Source: Nodosilinea sp. FACHB-131
Lineage (GTDB): Bacteria; Cyanobacteriota; Cyanobacteriia; Phormidesmidales; Phormidesmidaceae
DNA length: 64,000 nt
Assembly (NCBI RefSeq): GCF_014695395.1
Contig: NZ_JACJOF010000038.1
Location: 62,001-126,000 of the forward strand
Reading direction: 5' to 3'
The notes beneath the pieces were generated by a model that ran no database searches, was not told the DNA's origin, and saw nothing but the letters and a program-made list of their open reading frames with translations. The position numbers and the translations under genes are program-made. Numbering within the stretch: position 1 is the first letter of the stretch; each line of letters begins with the position of its first letter. This document shows positions 31,708 through 40,346 of this stretch, piece by piece.

Positions 31708-34341
31708 TCAAAAACCGTTTAAATTTAAATCATCTTCATTTATAGCATTCTCAAAAAGGTTTAGCTGAGTAATGCCTGGATCCTGATGCTTGAACTTTGA
31801 CAACCATACCTCGTTGTCAATTTCATCCTTTTCATCTGTGTAAAAAGCCAGAACTCTATCTGAAGGTGATATAGATTTAAGAAAGTCTAGTAAATTATGA
31901 GAGCATGATTTTGGCGAATAAAAATTTATTATAGGAATACAGATTTTGCGAATTTCAAGAAAATGCTCAACATGTTCTCTGGGAGCATCCTCGAAGCTTT
32001 GAAGATAACCTGGACACATGTCACCATGATATATATCCATGAGTGCATCAAATGCTAGCTCAACCCCTTCGATGAAATCTTCGGTGGAAACTTGCTTCAA
32101 ACTTGGAAATTTAATTAGCTGAAGCAGAACTCTAAAGAATGATTCAGGAGCGATATGGCCAAAGACTTTGGCAGCTGAATTCCTAAGACTTCCATGCTCA
32201 ATTAGAAGAATTCTTTTTAAAATATCAGTTACTTCAGAACTATCTCCCACACCAAATTCAAAGTGAACTTCACTTAGCACTTCTAGTGTAACTTGGCCAA
32301 TATCTCCTATCTTAAAACAATATTCTGAATCAGTCTCTAACAAAGCTCTAATAAATTCTTCTCGGCACTCCTCGTCAATGAAAATGCTTCTTAATCGATC
32401 GCTGTCTTCCTTAAACAGTAAAAACAATTTTGCAGCTTCTACTCTCACCTCTAATTTAGAATCAAGAATCGCCGTCTCTGCAACTTCGTCAACCCAATTC
32501 TCATTTTCATTTATCCAGCATTCTGGATTTTGTCGTATTGCGGATAGCACCTTTTTCCGGAAATTTTTTTCTTGGAAAAAATTGATATTGGCGGCTAATT
32601 CCTTTAAGTATGAGATACTTGACTTTTGCCTTAAAAACCAATCAAGAGCCTCAAGCTTTACAAGGCTAGAATTTGAAATTGAAGCATTAGCCCAAGAATC
32701 TCGAAAAGCTGCTGGGGAACTCCTTCTCCAACCCATTACCCATGTGGATATAATAAAGCTTCTTTCTCTTTCATAATAAAAATCTAGAGATGGAAACCCG
32801 TCAATGTCTCTAACTTTTGCTAGAAGAGCGGATTCAAAAAACCCTTCTGGGATCTTATCGGCAGCAGAAATTCTCCAAATTTCTCTAATTCTGGTCTGGC
32901 TAATAGGAGATCCGTTTTCAGCCATCTCTTTAGCAAGTTCCGTCAAAAGAACAATTGCATCCTCCTCGCTAATTCCTTTGGCTCTTCTAATTTTTGAAAC
33001 AATACTTCTCTCTTGTAAAGAATCCTCATCTAACCTTTCTGGCAACTCTAATTCAGTGTGATGCTCCATTGCAATTCTTAAAAGAAACGGATCATCAACC
33101 TGTTCATGCCCATTAGGAATCCTCACTTCATAAGCTTGACTATAAACCCTATAAGCTTCCTCAGCTTCTCTTCGCCCATACTTTTTTATTTCTAAAACAC
33201 TACACTTAGAAGACAGTAAATTTGGGTTACTCTCTAATAGAGGAATTGAGTTACTTGTTAGAAAAGAGCTATCTGCGATATTAGAAGGATTGCCTGCATT
33301 ATCAATCAACAACCTCTTTGTGGAATTAGCTGTAATGCTTATGACGATCTGGAAATTGTAGTCGAATATCCTTAGACTATCTAGGTCAATAGATTTTGCG
33401 ATAGATTCGTTCGCTTCATTCCATCCATCAATAAAGATTACAAGTCTTTGCTGATTTTTTTCTAGAATATGTGAAATATACTTGATCATTTCATGATGAG
33501 AATTCGGTTCATATAAATCCCATCCAAAATCATCCCTAATTTCCTCTAAAACCCCTTTTCTCATGCCAATAGCTGGATAAAATAGACATGGATAACCGTT
33601 TTTTAGCCTCTCTTCAATGAAGTTGCAAATAAAGTTTGTCTTTCCTACTTGAGGATGACCAAAGACAATAACTGATGAACAATTTTGTCTCAATAGCAGC
33701 TGCTTTAAATATCGTTTTTCCTCTTGTCTTTCTATGTATAGCTGAGGAATATACTTGTTTCCGCTAAAAAGATCTTCGCTCTTTAGTAAACTCATCCGAT
33801 GTGAAGCTTGCGAGTTGCAGAATGCCAGCAAGTTATCAAAGGAGAGGGCGATAAATTTTCTTAAAGCTTCCGAACGCAATGCAATATCATCAACGCATAC
33901 ACGAAACCCGTTCTGGACATATTGATGATTTTTTGAAATATATGAATCTTCTATAGATTCTTCAGTTATGCTGTCAAAAATCTGTGTTTGAAATCCATTT
34001 GTGACTATAACAAATGGAGCAATCCCCCCAGTTTTGAGAAGTCGAGCGTATGAGATACCTTGCTCCTTTGCATCATTATCTAGCTCTTCATCAGGTGCCT
34101 TAACTTCAATAATTAGAAGATTCCTTCCATCAGAGCTACGCACCAAGATGTCTGCACGAGGTCTGAAAGTTGGTGAGTGAGGAGAATTGTTGCTAACAGA
34201 ATAAATCCCTCTTCCGAGACGAATCTCAAACGAAAATTCAACCAAAATGCTTTCAGGCGTAAAGCCATGATCTACTAACCAGGTATATACAACCTTTGTT
34301 CTAATATCTTCTTCAGACAATAATGCTGGCTGATCTGACAT
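31708..34341 (-). CDS. Nuclease/STAND-type NTPase defence protein (HsdR_N-like domain + P-loop + helical repeats)
   Basis: 877 residues. N-terminal restriction-nuclease fold of the HSDR_N type: RPRADILVRSS (D64) and LLIIEVKAPDEEL (E79, K81), a PD-(D/E)XK core. A P-loop NTPase follows with Walker A GHPQVGKT near 228-235 and Walker B LVIFIDGWNEAN near 300-311, as in NACHT/STAND proteins. The C-terminal 400 residues are alpha-helical and HEAT-like (VRVEAAKLFLLFKEDSD, LRNSAAKVFGHIAPESF). The layout, effector nuclease plus NTPase plus sensor repeats, recalls Avs antiphage proteins. AT-rich, intact. It may be an independent defence gene in the island. Confidence 0.78.
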   Translation of the reverse strand: MSDQPALLSEEDIRTKVVYTWLVDHGFTPESILVEFSFEIRLGRGIYSVSNNSPHSPTFRPRADILVRSSDGRNLLIIEVKAPDEELDNDAKEQGISYARLLKTGGIAPFVIVTNGFQTQIFDSITEESIEDSYISKNHQYVQNGFRVCVDDIALRSEALRKFIALSFDNLLAFCNSQASHRMSLLKSEDLFSGNKYIPQLYIERQEEKRYLKQLLLRQNCSSVIVFGHPQVGKTNFICNFIEERLKNGYPCLFYPAIGMRKGVLEEIRDDFGWDLYEPNSHHEMIKYISHILEKNQQRLVIFIDGWNEANESIAKSIDLDSLRIFDYNFQIVISITANSTKRLLIDNAGNPSNIADSSFLTSNSIPLLESNPNLLSSKCSVLEIKKYGRREAEEAYRVYSQAYEVRIPNGHEQVDDPFLLRIAMEHHTELELPERLDEDSLQERSIVSKIRRAKGISEEDAIVLLTELAKEMAENGSPISQTRIREIWRISAADKIPEGFFESALLAKVRDIDGFPSLDFYYERERSFIISTWVMGWRRSSPAAFRDSWANASISNSSLVKLEALDWFLRQKSSISYLKELAANINFFQEKNFRKKVLSAIRQNPECWINENENWVDEVAETAILDSKLEVRVEAAKLFLLFKEDSDRLRSIFIDEECREEFIRALLETDSEYCFKIGDIGQVTLEVLSEVHFEFGVGDSSEVTDILKRILLIEHGSLRNSAAKVFGHIAPESFFRVLLQLIKFPSLKQVSTEDFIEGVELAFDALMDIYHGDMCPGYLQSFEDAPREHVEHFLEIRKICIPIINFYSPKSCSHNLLDFLKSISPSDRVLAFYTDEKDEIDNEVWLSKFKHQDPGITQLNLFENAINEDDLNLNGF

Positions 34342-34391
34342 TTGTGCGAGATGTTTGAAGTGGCATTGGCTACTTCAATTATATTGATCCT

Positions 34392-34949
34392 TTAGATTAG
34401 GATTTCATCTAGATTTCGTTTGGTCGGTACTCCCGTCTCAGTAAACGCCCAGATAGCACGCTTCTGCTGGGGGCCATAGCTGATGTGGATAGGGCGATTG
34501 CGCCCGTAAAAATACAGCGAGTCAAATGGCAGTCCTTGAGCCACAATCCAACCCACTAGTTCATCACTAGGTAGGTCGAGGATGCGGAAATCACAGGATG
34601 CCCCCAGGCGATCGCAGTAGTACTGCCCATTCCGATTCACCTCATGGGCCATGTGTTGATCCAGACTTGGGGTAGCGATACCGTGCTTTTTCCCCGTCAG
34701 CGGATCTTTCTTCGCTAGCCACCGCTTCAGATCTATTGAGCAAAAGCCGAAGGTGAGCAGAAAGCGATCGCGCCCAAACTCATCAATTACCGGGTCAATG
34801 ATGTGCTGACACAGTACCTTCAAGGCTGGCAACGTCTCCTCCGAATTCTTGGGAAACGGGTCAATCTGGTCAGCATAGTTGCGGTAAGTCTGGGTACAGG
34901 TGCAAAACTCCTCCAACGTCAAATACCGACCCAAACTAACTACCGTCAT
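34392..34949 (-). CDS. Peptidase M15-like (VanY/DD-carboxypeptidase fold) protein
   Basis: 185 residues from ATG 34949, which has a GTGAGG site just upstream. The start YLTLEEFCTCTQTYRNYADQ leads to a helix and then motifs that fit the M15 zinc site: QHMAHE (His), RLGASCDFRI (the G-x-x-x-D segment with Asp) and RPIHISYGPQQKR (His). No signal peptide, so it would be cytoplasmic, which is odd for a peptidoglycan peptidase. Proteins like this appear in cyanobacterial defence islands. Function unknown: it may be a repurposed hydrolase. Confidence 0.6.
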   Translation of the reverse strand: MTVVSLGRYLTLEEFCTCTQTYRNYADQIDPFPKNSEETLPALKVLCQHIIDPVIDEFGRDRFLLTFGFCSIDLKRWLAKKDPLTGKKHGIATPSLDQHMAHEVNRNGQYYCDRLGASCDFRILDLPSDELVGWIVAQGLPFDSLYFYGRNRPIHISYGPQQKRAIWAFTETGVPTKRNLDEILI

Positions 34950-35009
34950 TACCCTCACTTCCTTAGATAGGTATCTTAACCCTGTCAGCAAAGTGCTGGA
35001 GTCCCTTGC

Positions 35010-35416
35010 ATGGCCTACACCTTAACCAAAGCCAACATCCTGGCAGGCATTCAATGCCATAAGCGCCTCTGGCACGAAGTTAACCGGCCAAGCACCGCAC
35101 CACAAATCTCCCCTGACCAGCAGCGCATCATCGATCAAGGGCAAGAGTCGGAGTATACACCCGTGAGCAATTTCCCCACGGACTACTGATTAAGGGCCAC
35201 GGTCATCAAGCCGTCAGAGAAACTGAGTCTGCAATAGCCTCGGCTGCTACGTGCCTATTTGAAGCCGCCTTTCGCTACGGCAATATTCTTATCCGTGCCA
35301 ATATCCTTCAGCGCCATCCTGTCAATACTTGGAGTTTAGTTGAAGTCAAATCCTTTACTAAAGCTAAAGAAGAGCATCTGTCCAAAGGATTACAAGCAGG
35401 CTTTAAAGACTTATGA
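35010..35416 (+). pseudogene. Broken DUF2779 (Cas4-like nuclease) gene fragment
   Basis: Begins MAYTLTKANILAGIQCHKRL at ATG 35010, hits a stop after FPTDY, and resumes in another frame as REQFPHGLLIKGHGHQAV, then CLFEAAFRYGNILIRANIL and VNTWSLVEVKSFTKAKEEHL. This matches the N-terminal PD-(D/E)XK region of DUF2779 proteins (EVKS nuclease motif). The rest of the gene is missing and the sequence ends inside the recombinase gene on the other strand. Confidence 0.72.
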
Positions 35417-36858
35417 GAAGCACCCTGACGCTCAGTTGAAGCAAGTTGAACCTTTTTCCACCAGTCCTTCGCCTTTTCTGTCCTTTCCCGGCTCGATAGT
35501 TGGCTGTAGGTGCGATCAGTCTCTCGTACCGAGTGACCCATCATCTCAGCCAACGCCTCGTCTTGGTCACGGCTGCCGTACTTCCGCTGCCAGGTAATTG
35601 CAATTCGCCAAAAGTCGTGGGGCGAAGTTCGTTTCGGATCCCCATAGAGGATGCCTGTAGCCTTATACATCGTCCGAGTGACGACCTCGCCCAGCTTGGT
35701 GCTATCGTAGGGCTCTCCACACCTGTCTGGCCATTGAGGTGATAAATGTACAAACACGATCTGGTGATGGGTTGAGACCTTCGGTCGCCAAACATTTAGC
35801 CACTCATCTAAGTCAGCCGTCAATTTAGCTGGCAAGGCAAACTCTCGGTCTTTACCAGTTTTGCTGCCCGTCTTATGGTCATCAGGGCGCAAGCGCACCA
35901 GATAGCCACCCTCCTCACGAAACAACGTTCTGTCCAGCTCTAGCTCTCTCAGTTCTCTCTGACGGATGGGGCAGTACGTCAAAATTGCCACCAAGAGATA
36001 TCGCTGCCAGCTCTGCATGATGACCCAATCAGGCCGCCTATGACCAGCTACGCTACGCTTACCCCCTGTTCGCTCAAGCCGGGTACGTTGTGGGGCACAG
36101 CACTTATGCAGGTAGGTAACAACTTCAATGCACTGCTCAAGGGTCACAAGCTTCTCCGCCAGCATTTCCTTAGAAGTTGTTCGCCTGGGCTCTCTTTCCC
36201 GTTTGTGGACAATTTCAATCATCAAAGCTCGAATAGCCTCGATTTCCTCTATATCTCGGTACTTAGCCAGCTTCGATCGCTTGTAGTGCTGCCACTTAGC
36301 AATATTCAAAGCCGCAGCACCTACGACAGTGGCCCAGCCGTAGCCATTCTTACGATCGTTAATGCCCCAGGCAATAAACTCATCTAGCCAATCACGGTCA
36401 GTCATCATCTCAAGACTGATTTCACTCACTGGGAGCTTCTGAACTCGGTGAAGCCATCCTCCGAAATGCCGAATGGCGTGGTGGTAAGTATCAAAGGTCG
36501 TCTCCCGCAGTGGACGATCTTTCCGCTTAGGAATCTCTGGAGCCGTTAAGAACCGATGAAACTGGTTGACCTGCTCCAGCAATGCCGGACTAAACGCCTC
36601 ATCTTTGAGCCCATAGGGATTAGCCGAAAGCTGCTGACGCTTGCCCTGCCTCTCTCTACCCAAGTTATAGCCTGCCGCCATTCGTGGAGTTAGGGTTCCA
36701 TCATAGGTGCCAACAACGTCATGGTACCAAGCTTGATCTCGCGCCCAAGCCAAAAAACGGTTGAGGGCTGATTTGTAATTGGCTAATGTTCCCTCACTTA
36801 CTTCGGCAGCTTTAGCCGATTGCAGAAGATGAGCATCAACGTTTTTGAAGTCTCTCAT
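35308..36858 (-). CDS. Large tyrosine recombinase/site-specific integrase
   Basis: 516 residues from ATG 36858 (AAGGAG six bases upstream); a TTG start at 36903 is the longer alternative. An N-terminal SAM-like DNA-binding region (LQSAKAAEVSEGTLANYKSA) precedes the catalytic domain: Arg in PIRQRELRELEL, SPHDFWRIAIT (H-x-x-R), EALAEMMGHSVRETDRTYSQ with the Tyr nucleophile. The last 36 or so residues (SHKSLKPACNPLDR...) are read antisense to the DUF2779 fragment, so the natural C-terminus may have been replaced. It differs from the island integrase at 37344-38495 and may belong to another element. Confidence 0.82.
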   Translation of the reverse strand: MRDFKNVDAHLLQSAKAAEVSEGTLANYKSALNRFLAWARDQAWYHDVVGTYDGTLTPRMAAGYNLGRERQGKRQQLSANPYGLKDEAFSPALLEQVNQFHRFLTAPEIPKRKDRPLRETTFDTYHHAIRHFGGWLHRVQKLPVSEISLEMMTDRDWLDEFIAWGINDRKNGYGWATVVGAAALNIAKWQHYKRSKLAKYRDIEEIEAIRALMIEIVHKREREPRRTTSKEMLAEKLVTLEQCIEVVTYLHKCCAPQRTRLERTGGKRSVAGHRRPDWVIMQSWQRYLLVAILTYCPIRQRELRELELDRTLFREEGGYLVRLRPDDHKTGSKTGKDREFALPAKLTADLDEWLNVWRPKVSTHHQIVFVHLSPQWPDRCGEPYDSTKLGEVVTRTMYKATGILYGDPKRTSPHDFWRIAITWQRKYGSRDQDEALAEMMGHSVRETDRTYSQLSSRERTEKAKDWWKKVQLASTERQGASHKSLKPACNPLDRCSSLALVKDLTSTKLQVLTGWR

Positions 36859-37343
36859 CGTCAACTCCTTGAGTGCTGCCGATAAGCCTTCCTTTTGCTT
36901 CAAAGAGAAATGAGAAAAACCATAGTTCGGTAAGATGTATTTCCGAAGGTCGTGTTCAAGTTGCTCAGAAGTTTTGGATTAGTCCTTGCCAAAGCCGATT
37001 CAGCAAACAAATCCAAGACATCCAAGAGAGATACAGGCAAATAATAGGTCATCTTGTTTAGTATTAGAAATGCGATATTACTACTATTATATTGGCTTTT
37101 AAATCCACTAAAAAACACATATCTAATAACATTCAACGTCTTTATAATCATTTCCAAATAAGGGCTTCAGCCACTTCCATAGTCAGTGGCTCAGGATTGT
37201 AGGAGAATTAATCCTAATGCTTTTCTGGATTCCAGAGAACCCGAAAGCCGACAATTTGATAGCCTAGGGAGAGGATTTTTAAAGTAAAAATGCCCACAGA
37301 TCTGAACCTCGGGCGTGTGCGCTTTTGAGTTTTGATTTAAGTC
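36859..37343. other. Spacer between the two recombinase genes
   Basis: About 485 bp, AT-rich. A 50-codon frame (36900-37052, MTYYLPVSLLDVLDLFAESA) ends where the alternative TTG start of the recombinase begins; it may be a coupled small gene or an upstream extension, but nothing identifies it. No inverted terminal repeats were seen. Confidence 0.35.
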
Positions 37344-38495
37344 TTACAACTCTGGCACCTGAATATGATCGGTCGGCTTAGCATAGACCCGATCGATCAT
37401 CTGCGCAGAGTTGCCTACCCATTTAGCAATTTGAATGCTGGATATATCTGCCTCTCGACAAAGGCTACAAAACGTATGCCGAGTTTGATAGGGATTGCAG
37501 TACTCAATATCTAGCAAAGAAGCCATCACCTTGGCCCAGGCCCGGTTCGCGAAGTTATGCCAGTCGATAAATTTGGATTCCCGACTGGGAAATACCAACG
37601 CTTCAGGATCAGCTGAAGCGGGCTTGATCGACTCCAGCAGCTCGGTTAACTGAGCATTGACCGGGAACTTCCTCAGCTTCTGAGTCTTGAGCCCTTCCTT
37701 AAGCACCAGTCTTCTACCGTCATAAATCACTGCCTGCCTAAAAGTGATGACTTTGGCTCCGATATGTTTCCACTGAAGTGCGATCGCTTCTGATGGGCGA
37801 CACCCAGTAAAAAACAGAAATTGCATCAAAGGAGCATAGTAGCCGTAATACCGGTTTGCCTTGAAGGCCGCAATAATTTGATCTCTCTCATCGCGGGTGA
37901 AGGGGTTAATCTCTTCCTCCTCCGTCCCGGCCTTTTTCACTTTGACATCGGCAGACATCCCATCAAACGGGTTTGAGCCAATGATGTCTGACTTCTTGGC
38001 CCACCGGCAGCAGGCCCCCAGGTGCATTAAGACCCGCTTAGCAGAGTCAGCGGGCACGTGAGTAGTAAACCAATCGAACACGGCTTGTGAGTCAGCTAGG
38101 TGCTTGTGAGGGCATCTTTCCAAATGGTTAGCCATCCACCCGTACATCCGAATTGTGGCAGGAGACTTGCCAGCCTTCCTAGCATCTACATACTGTTGCC
38201 ATAGCTCATTCAGCTTGGGTGTAGTTTTGGGTGTAATGTCCAGCGATGCCACACTCATTACCGACTGAGGCTTGTACTTTGCCAGAGTTTGATCAAAGTT
38301 GCCAGAGAGAATATCTAGCTCAATCTCTCTAGCCTTCATCTCAGCTAGCTTTCGCCCTTCTGGGCTGTCGGACAACCCTATGGAAATATAATGCCGCTCG
38401 CCAGCATGTCAAAATCGGAGCTGCAACCGACCATTAGAGGTGATTACCGTAACAGTTCCTTTAGAAGCTTTGCCAGTGGGGGTTTTAGAGTACAT
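37344..38495 (-). pseudogene. int: Island tyrosine integrase with an in-frame stop
   Basis: The readable frame 37344-38375 (343 residues, TTG start) has the full catalytic core: Arg in TGCRPSEAIALQW, PYQTRHTFCSLCREA (R-H), KWVGNSAQMIDRVYAK with Tyr. It opens abruptly at SDSPEGRKLAEMKAREIELD, which in this family lies after an arm-type DNA-binding region. That region is present upstream: from ATG 38495, MYSKTPTGKASKGTVTVITS and RLQLRF, then TGA at 38409-38411, then HAGERHYISIGLSD in the same frame. A single base change (TCA to TGA) would explain it. Reinitiation could still make a shortened protein. Confidence 0.85.
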
Positions 38496-38620
38496 GGGCC
38501 AACCTTGGCAGTACGTTTGAATTACACCCAATTTACACCCAAAGAACCTGAAAGATACCCAAAAGCTCGATGATTTTAGAACATGGGTACTTGGACTCTA
38601 CAGGTTTGCTGGCGACAAAA

Positions 38621-38650
38621 AACCCTTGAAACCTTTTGGTTTCAAGGGTT
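38621..38650 (-). terminator. Rho-independent terminator of tRNA-Thr
   Basis: AACCCTTGAAACC (38621-38633) and GGTTTCAAGGGTT (38638-38650) form a perfect 13-bp stem with a four-base loop. On the minus strand it is followed by TTTTTT. It lies just beyond the 3' end of the tRNA-Thr gene. Confidence 0.88.
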
Positions 38651-38653
38651 TTG

Positions 38654-38707
38654 GGGATAAGCTGGTGACAAGATTCGAACTTGCGACCGGCTGATTACAA
38701 ATCAGCT
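38654..38707 (-). repeat. Right attachment repeat (within tRNA-Thr)
   Basis: 54-bp copy of the island boundary repeat, matching 10421-10474 with two differences. It overlaps the 3' two-thirds of the intact tRNA-Thr, the classical target of tyrosine integrases. Confidence 0.88.
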
Positions 38708-38732
38708 GCTCTACCAACTGAGCTACACCAGC
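38660..38732 (-). tRNA. tRNA-Thr (anticodon UGU)
   Basis: 73 bases. The acceptor stem GCTGGTG pairs with CACCAGC, followed by a D-arm GCTCAGTTGGTAGAGC. The anticodon arm is GCTGA-TTTGTAA-TCAGC, with TGT in the centre of the loop. The T-arm has GTTCGAATC-type sequence. The discriminator reads T and CCA is not encoded. It is intact and serves as the integration target of the island. Confidence 0.95.
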
Positions 38733-38804
38733 AAAAGCATACTCAGTATAGCAACGTTACCGGGTAGCTTCATAACCGAAAAATCCCTCTCGTCAAGACC
38801 TTCC

Positions 38805-40244
38805 CTAATCAGCGGTTTCCAGTTCGGGGGCAGGGGTAGCGGGGGAAACTGGGCCTTCGTCATCTTTAAAGACAATTCGCAGCAGGGGCGGGGCCAAGAA
38901 CGTGGTGAAAATGACCATGACAATAATGGCAGCATCCAGCGACTCGGTAAGCACGCCGCTGGCAGCCCCCACGCCAGCAAACACAAGCCCCACCTCACCC
39001 CGAGGAATCATGCCGACCCCAATGGCTAAGCGGTTGATGCCGGGCTGACCAAAGACGGCAAGGCCAGTAATAACCTTGCCGAGAATGGCGACTACCACTA
39101 GAAAAGAGGCAATTACTAACCCAGCCCGATTTTCGGGGTTTAGAGGGTTGAGCACACTGATATCGGTGCGGGCCCCGACAACAATGAAGAAAATCGGCAC
39201 CAGCATGTCAGCAATGGGGCTGATTTGCTCCTCAATCTCTTTATGCTTGGAGGTTTCAGCCAAGATTAGGCCAGCGGCAAAGGCACCCAAAATGGCCTCT
39301 AGCTGAATGGCCGCAGCAATGTAAGACAGTACAAAGGCAAAGATCAGGGCACTGATAATAACCTGCCCCCGGGTGCGCATCTGATTCACCACCATGACAA
39401 AGTAGGGGCTGAGCAGGCGACCAATAAAGATGGACCCTACCAAAAACGTAGCGGCTCCAGCAACTAGGTAAGCCACGTTGAGAATTTCAATTTCGCCGGT
39501 TTTGGCGAGACTAGCCACTACGGCTAGCACAATAATGCCCAGCACGTCGTCGAGTACGGCGGCTCCAATAATGATTTGGCCTTCCCTAGAGCTGAGTTGC
39601 TGCATTTCGGCCAGCACCTTGGCAGTAATGCCAATGCTAGTAGCGGTGAGCGCTGCTCCGGCAAACACGGCCGGAATGGTGTCGATGCCAAAAATAGCTA
39701 TTAACCCAGCGGTACCAGCGGCAAAGGGGGCTACTACCCCAACAACGGCTACCACCGCCGCCTGAGGACCTACGCGAATGAGTTCTTTGAGGTCTGACTC
39801 TAGGCCAATTTCAAACAGTAAAACGATCACCCCTAGCTCAGCCAGGACGGAGATGACCTCACTTTCGCCCTGAAAGACCCGCAGTAGATCGCCTGGGGCC
39901 TGGCCTGTGGTCATACCGACTAAGTTCATGAGCAGCGACTGCACTTCACCGCCGCTTGCGGGAAACACAATCAGGTGCATAGCCGAGACGCCGACGATGA
40001 CGCCCCCGATTAGCTCTCCTAGAACGGCGGGTAGGTTAACGCGGGCGCACAGCTCACCGCCAATTTTGGCAGCGAGGTAGACCACAACTAAACTTAGCAA
40101 TACACTGGCGAGCACCAGGGGCTCCACCTCCGCCTCTGACAACTCTGCCAGCCAGGGGCTAAGCGCAGGTTTTATCTGAAAAAAATCGGTGGGAAGATTG
40201 CTAATCAGGCCGCTGCCGATGAGGCCACTCATCCAATTTGCCAT
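38805..40244 (-). CDS. CPA2-type cation:proton antiporter (NhaS3-like)
   Basis: 479-residue membrane protein with about 12 hydrophobic segments. The ion-binding acidic pair is visible in IIGAAVLDDVLGIIVLAVV, with other family stretches ELGVIVLLFEIGLESDL and IPRGEVGLVFAGVG. Cyanobacterial NhaS3-type antiporters exchange Na+ or K+ for H+ in thylakoid or plasma membranes. The short hydrophilic tail is Pro/Glu rich. It flanks the island's tRNA target, so it marks resumed core genome. Confidence 0.9.
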   Translation of the reverse strand: MANWMSGLIGSGLISNLPTDFFQIKPALSPWLAELSEAEVEPLVLASVLLSLVVVYLAAKIGGELCARVNLPAVLGELIGGVIVGVSAMHLIVFPASGGEVQSLLMNLVGMTTGQAPGDLLRVFQGESEVISVLAELGVIVLLFEIGLESDLKELIRVGPQAAVVAVVGVVAPFAAGTAGLIAIFGIDTIPAVFAGAALTATSIGITAKVLAEMQQLSSREGQIIIGAAVLDDVLGIIVLAVVASLAKTGEIEILNVAYLVAGAATFLVGSIFIGRLLSPYFVMVVNQMRTRGQVIISALIFAFVLSYIAAAIQLEAILGAFAAGLILAETSKHKEIEEQISPIADMLVPIFFIVVGARTDISVLNPLNPENRAGLVIASFLVVVAILGKVITGLAVFGQPGINRLAIGVGMIPRGEVGLVFAGVGAASGVLTESLDAAIIVMVIFTTFLAPPLLRIVFKDDEGPVSPATPAPELETAD

Positions 40245-40346
40245 GCAGACCGCTACAACTCGTCCCGTCCAATGTACATGAAATTACTTCTGCTGAAGAG
40301 TTAACAGGGAGAGTTCTAACGGCTGTTCTGCTGGAGGCAATAGGTT

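Larger units (their letters stand above)
10421..38707. mobile_element. tRNA-Thr-integrated genomic island carrying a Dnd defence locus
   Basis: Direct repeats of 54 bp bound the region, with the intact tRNA-Thr at the right. A tyrosine integrase gene lies directly inside the right end, reading away from the tRNA. Cargo is dominated by DNA phosphorothioation and other defence genes, regulators of the XRE type, toxin-antitoxin genes, a CRISPR remnant and gene fragments. Base composition is patchy: AT-rich blocks (about 17.7-24.3 and 31.7-34.3 kb) alternate with GC-rich, HIP1-containing blocks, which suggests assembly from several sources. The integrase has an internal stop, so the island may no longer excise unaided. 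Confidence 0.85.

Noticed and set aside
13308..34341. DptF, DptG or DptH restriction genes
   Set aside because: I looked for a large DptH-like ATPase and partners; none of the intact genes fits, and the STAND protein has a nuclease N-terminus instead.
38391..38573. 60-residue plus-strand frame at the right end of the island
   Set aside because: It is antisense to the N-terminal part of the interrupted integrase, which explains the coding-like composition.
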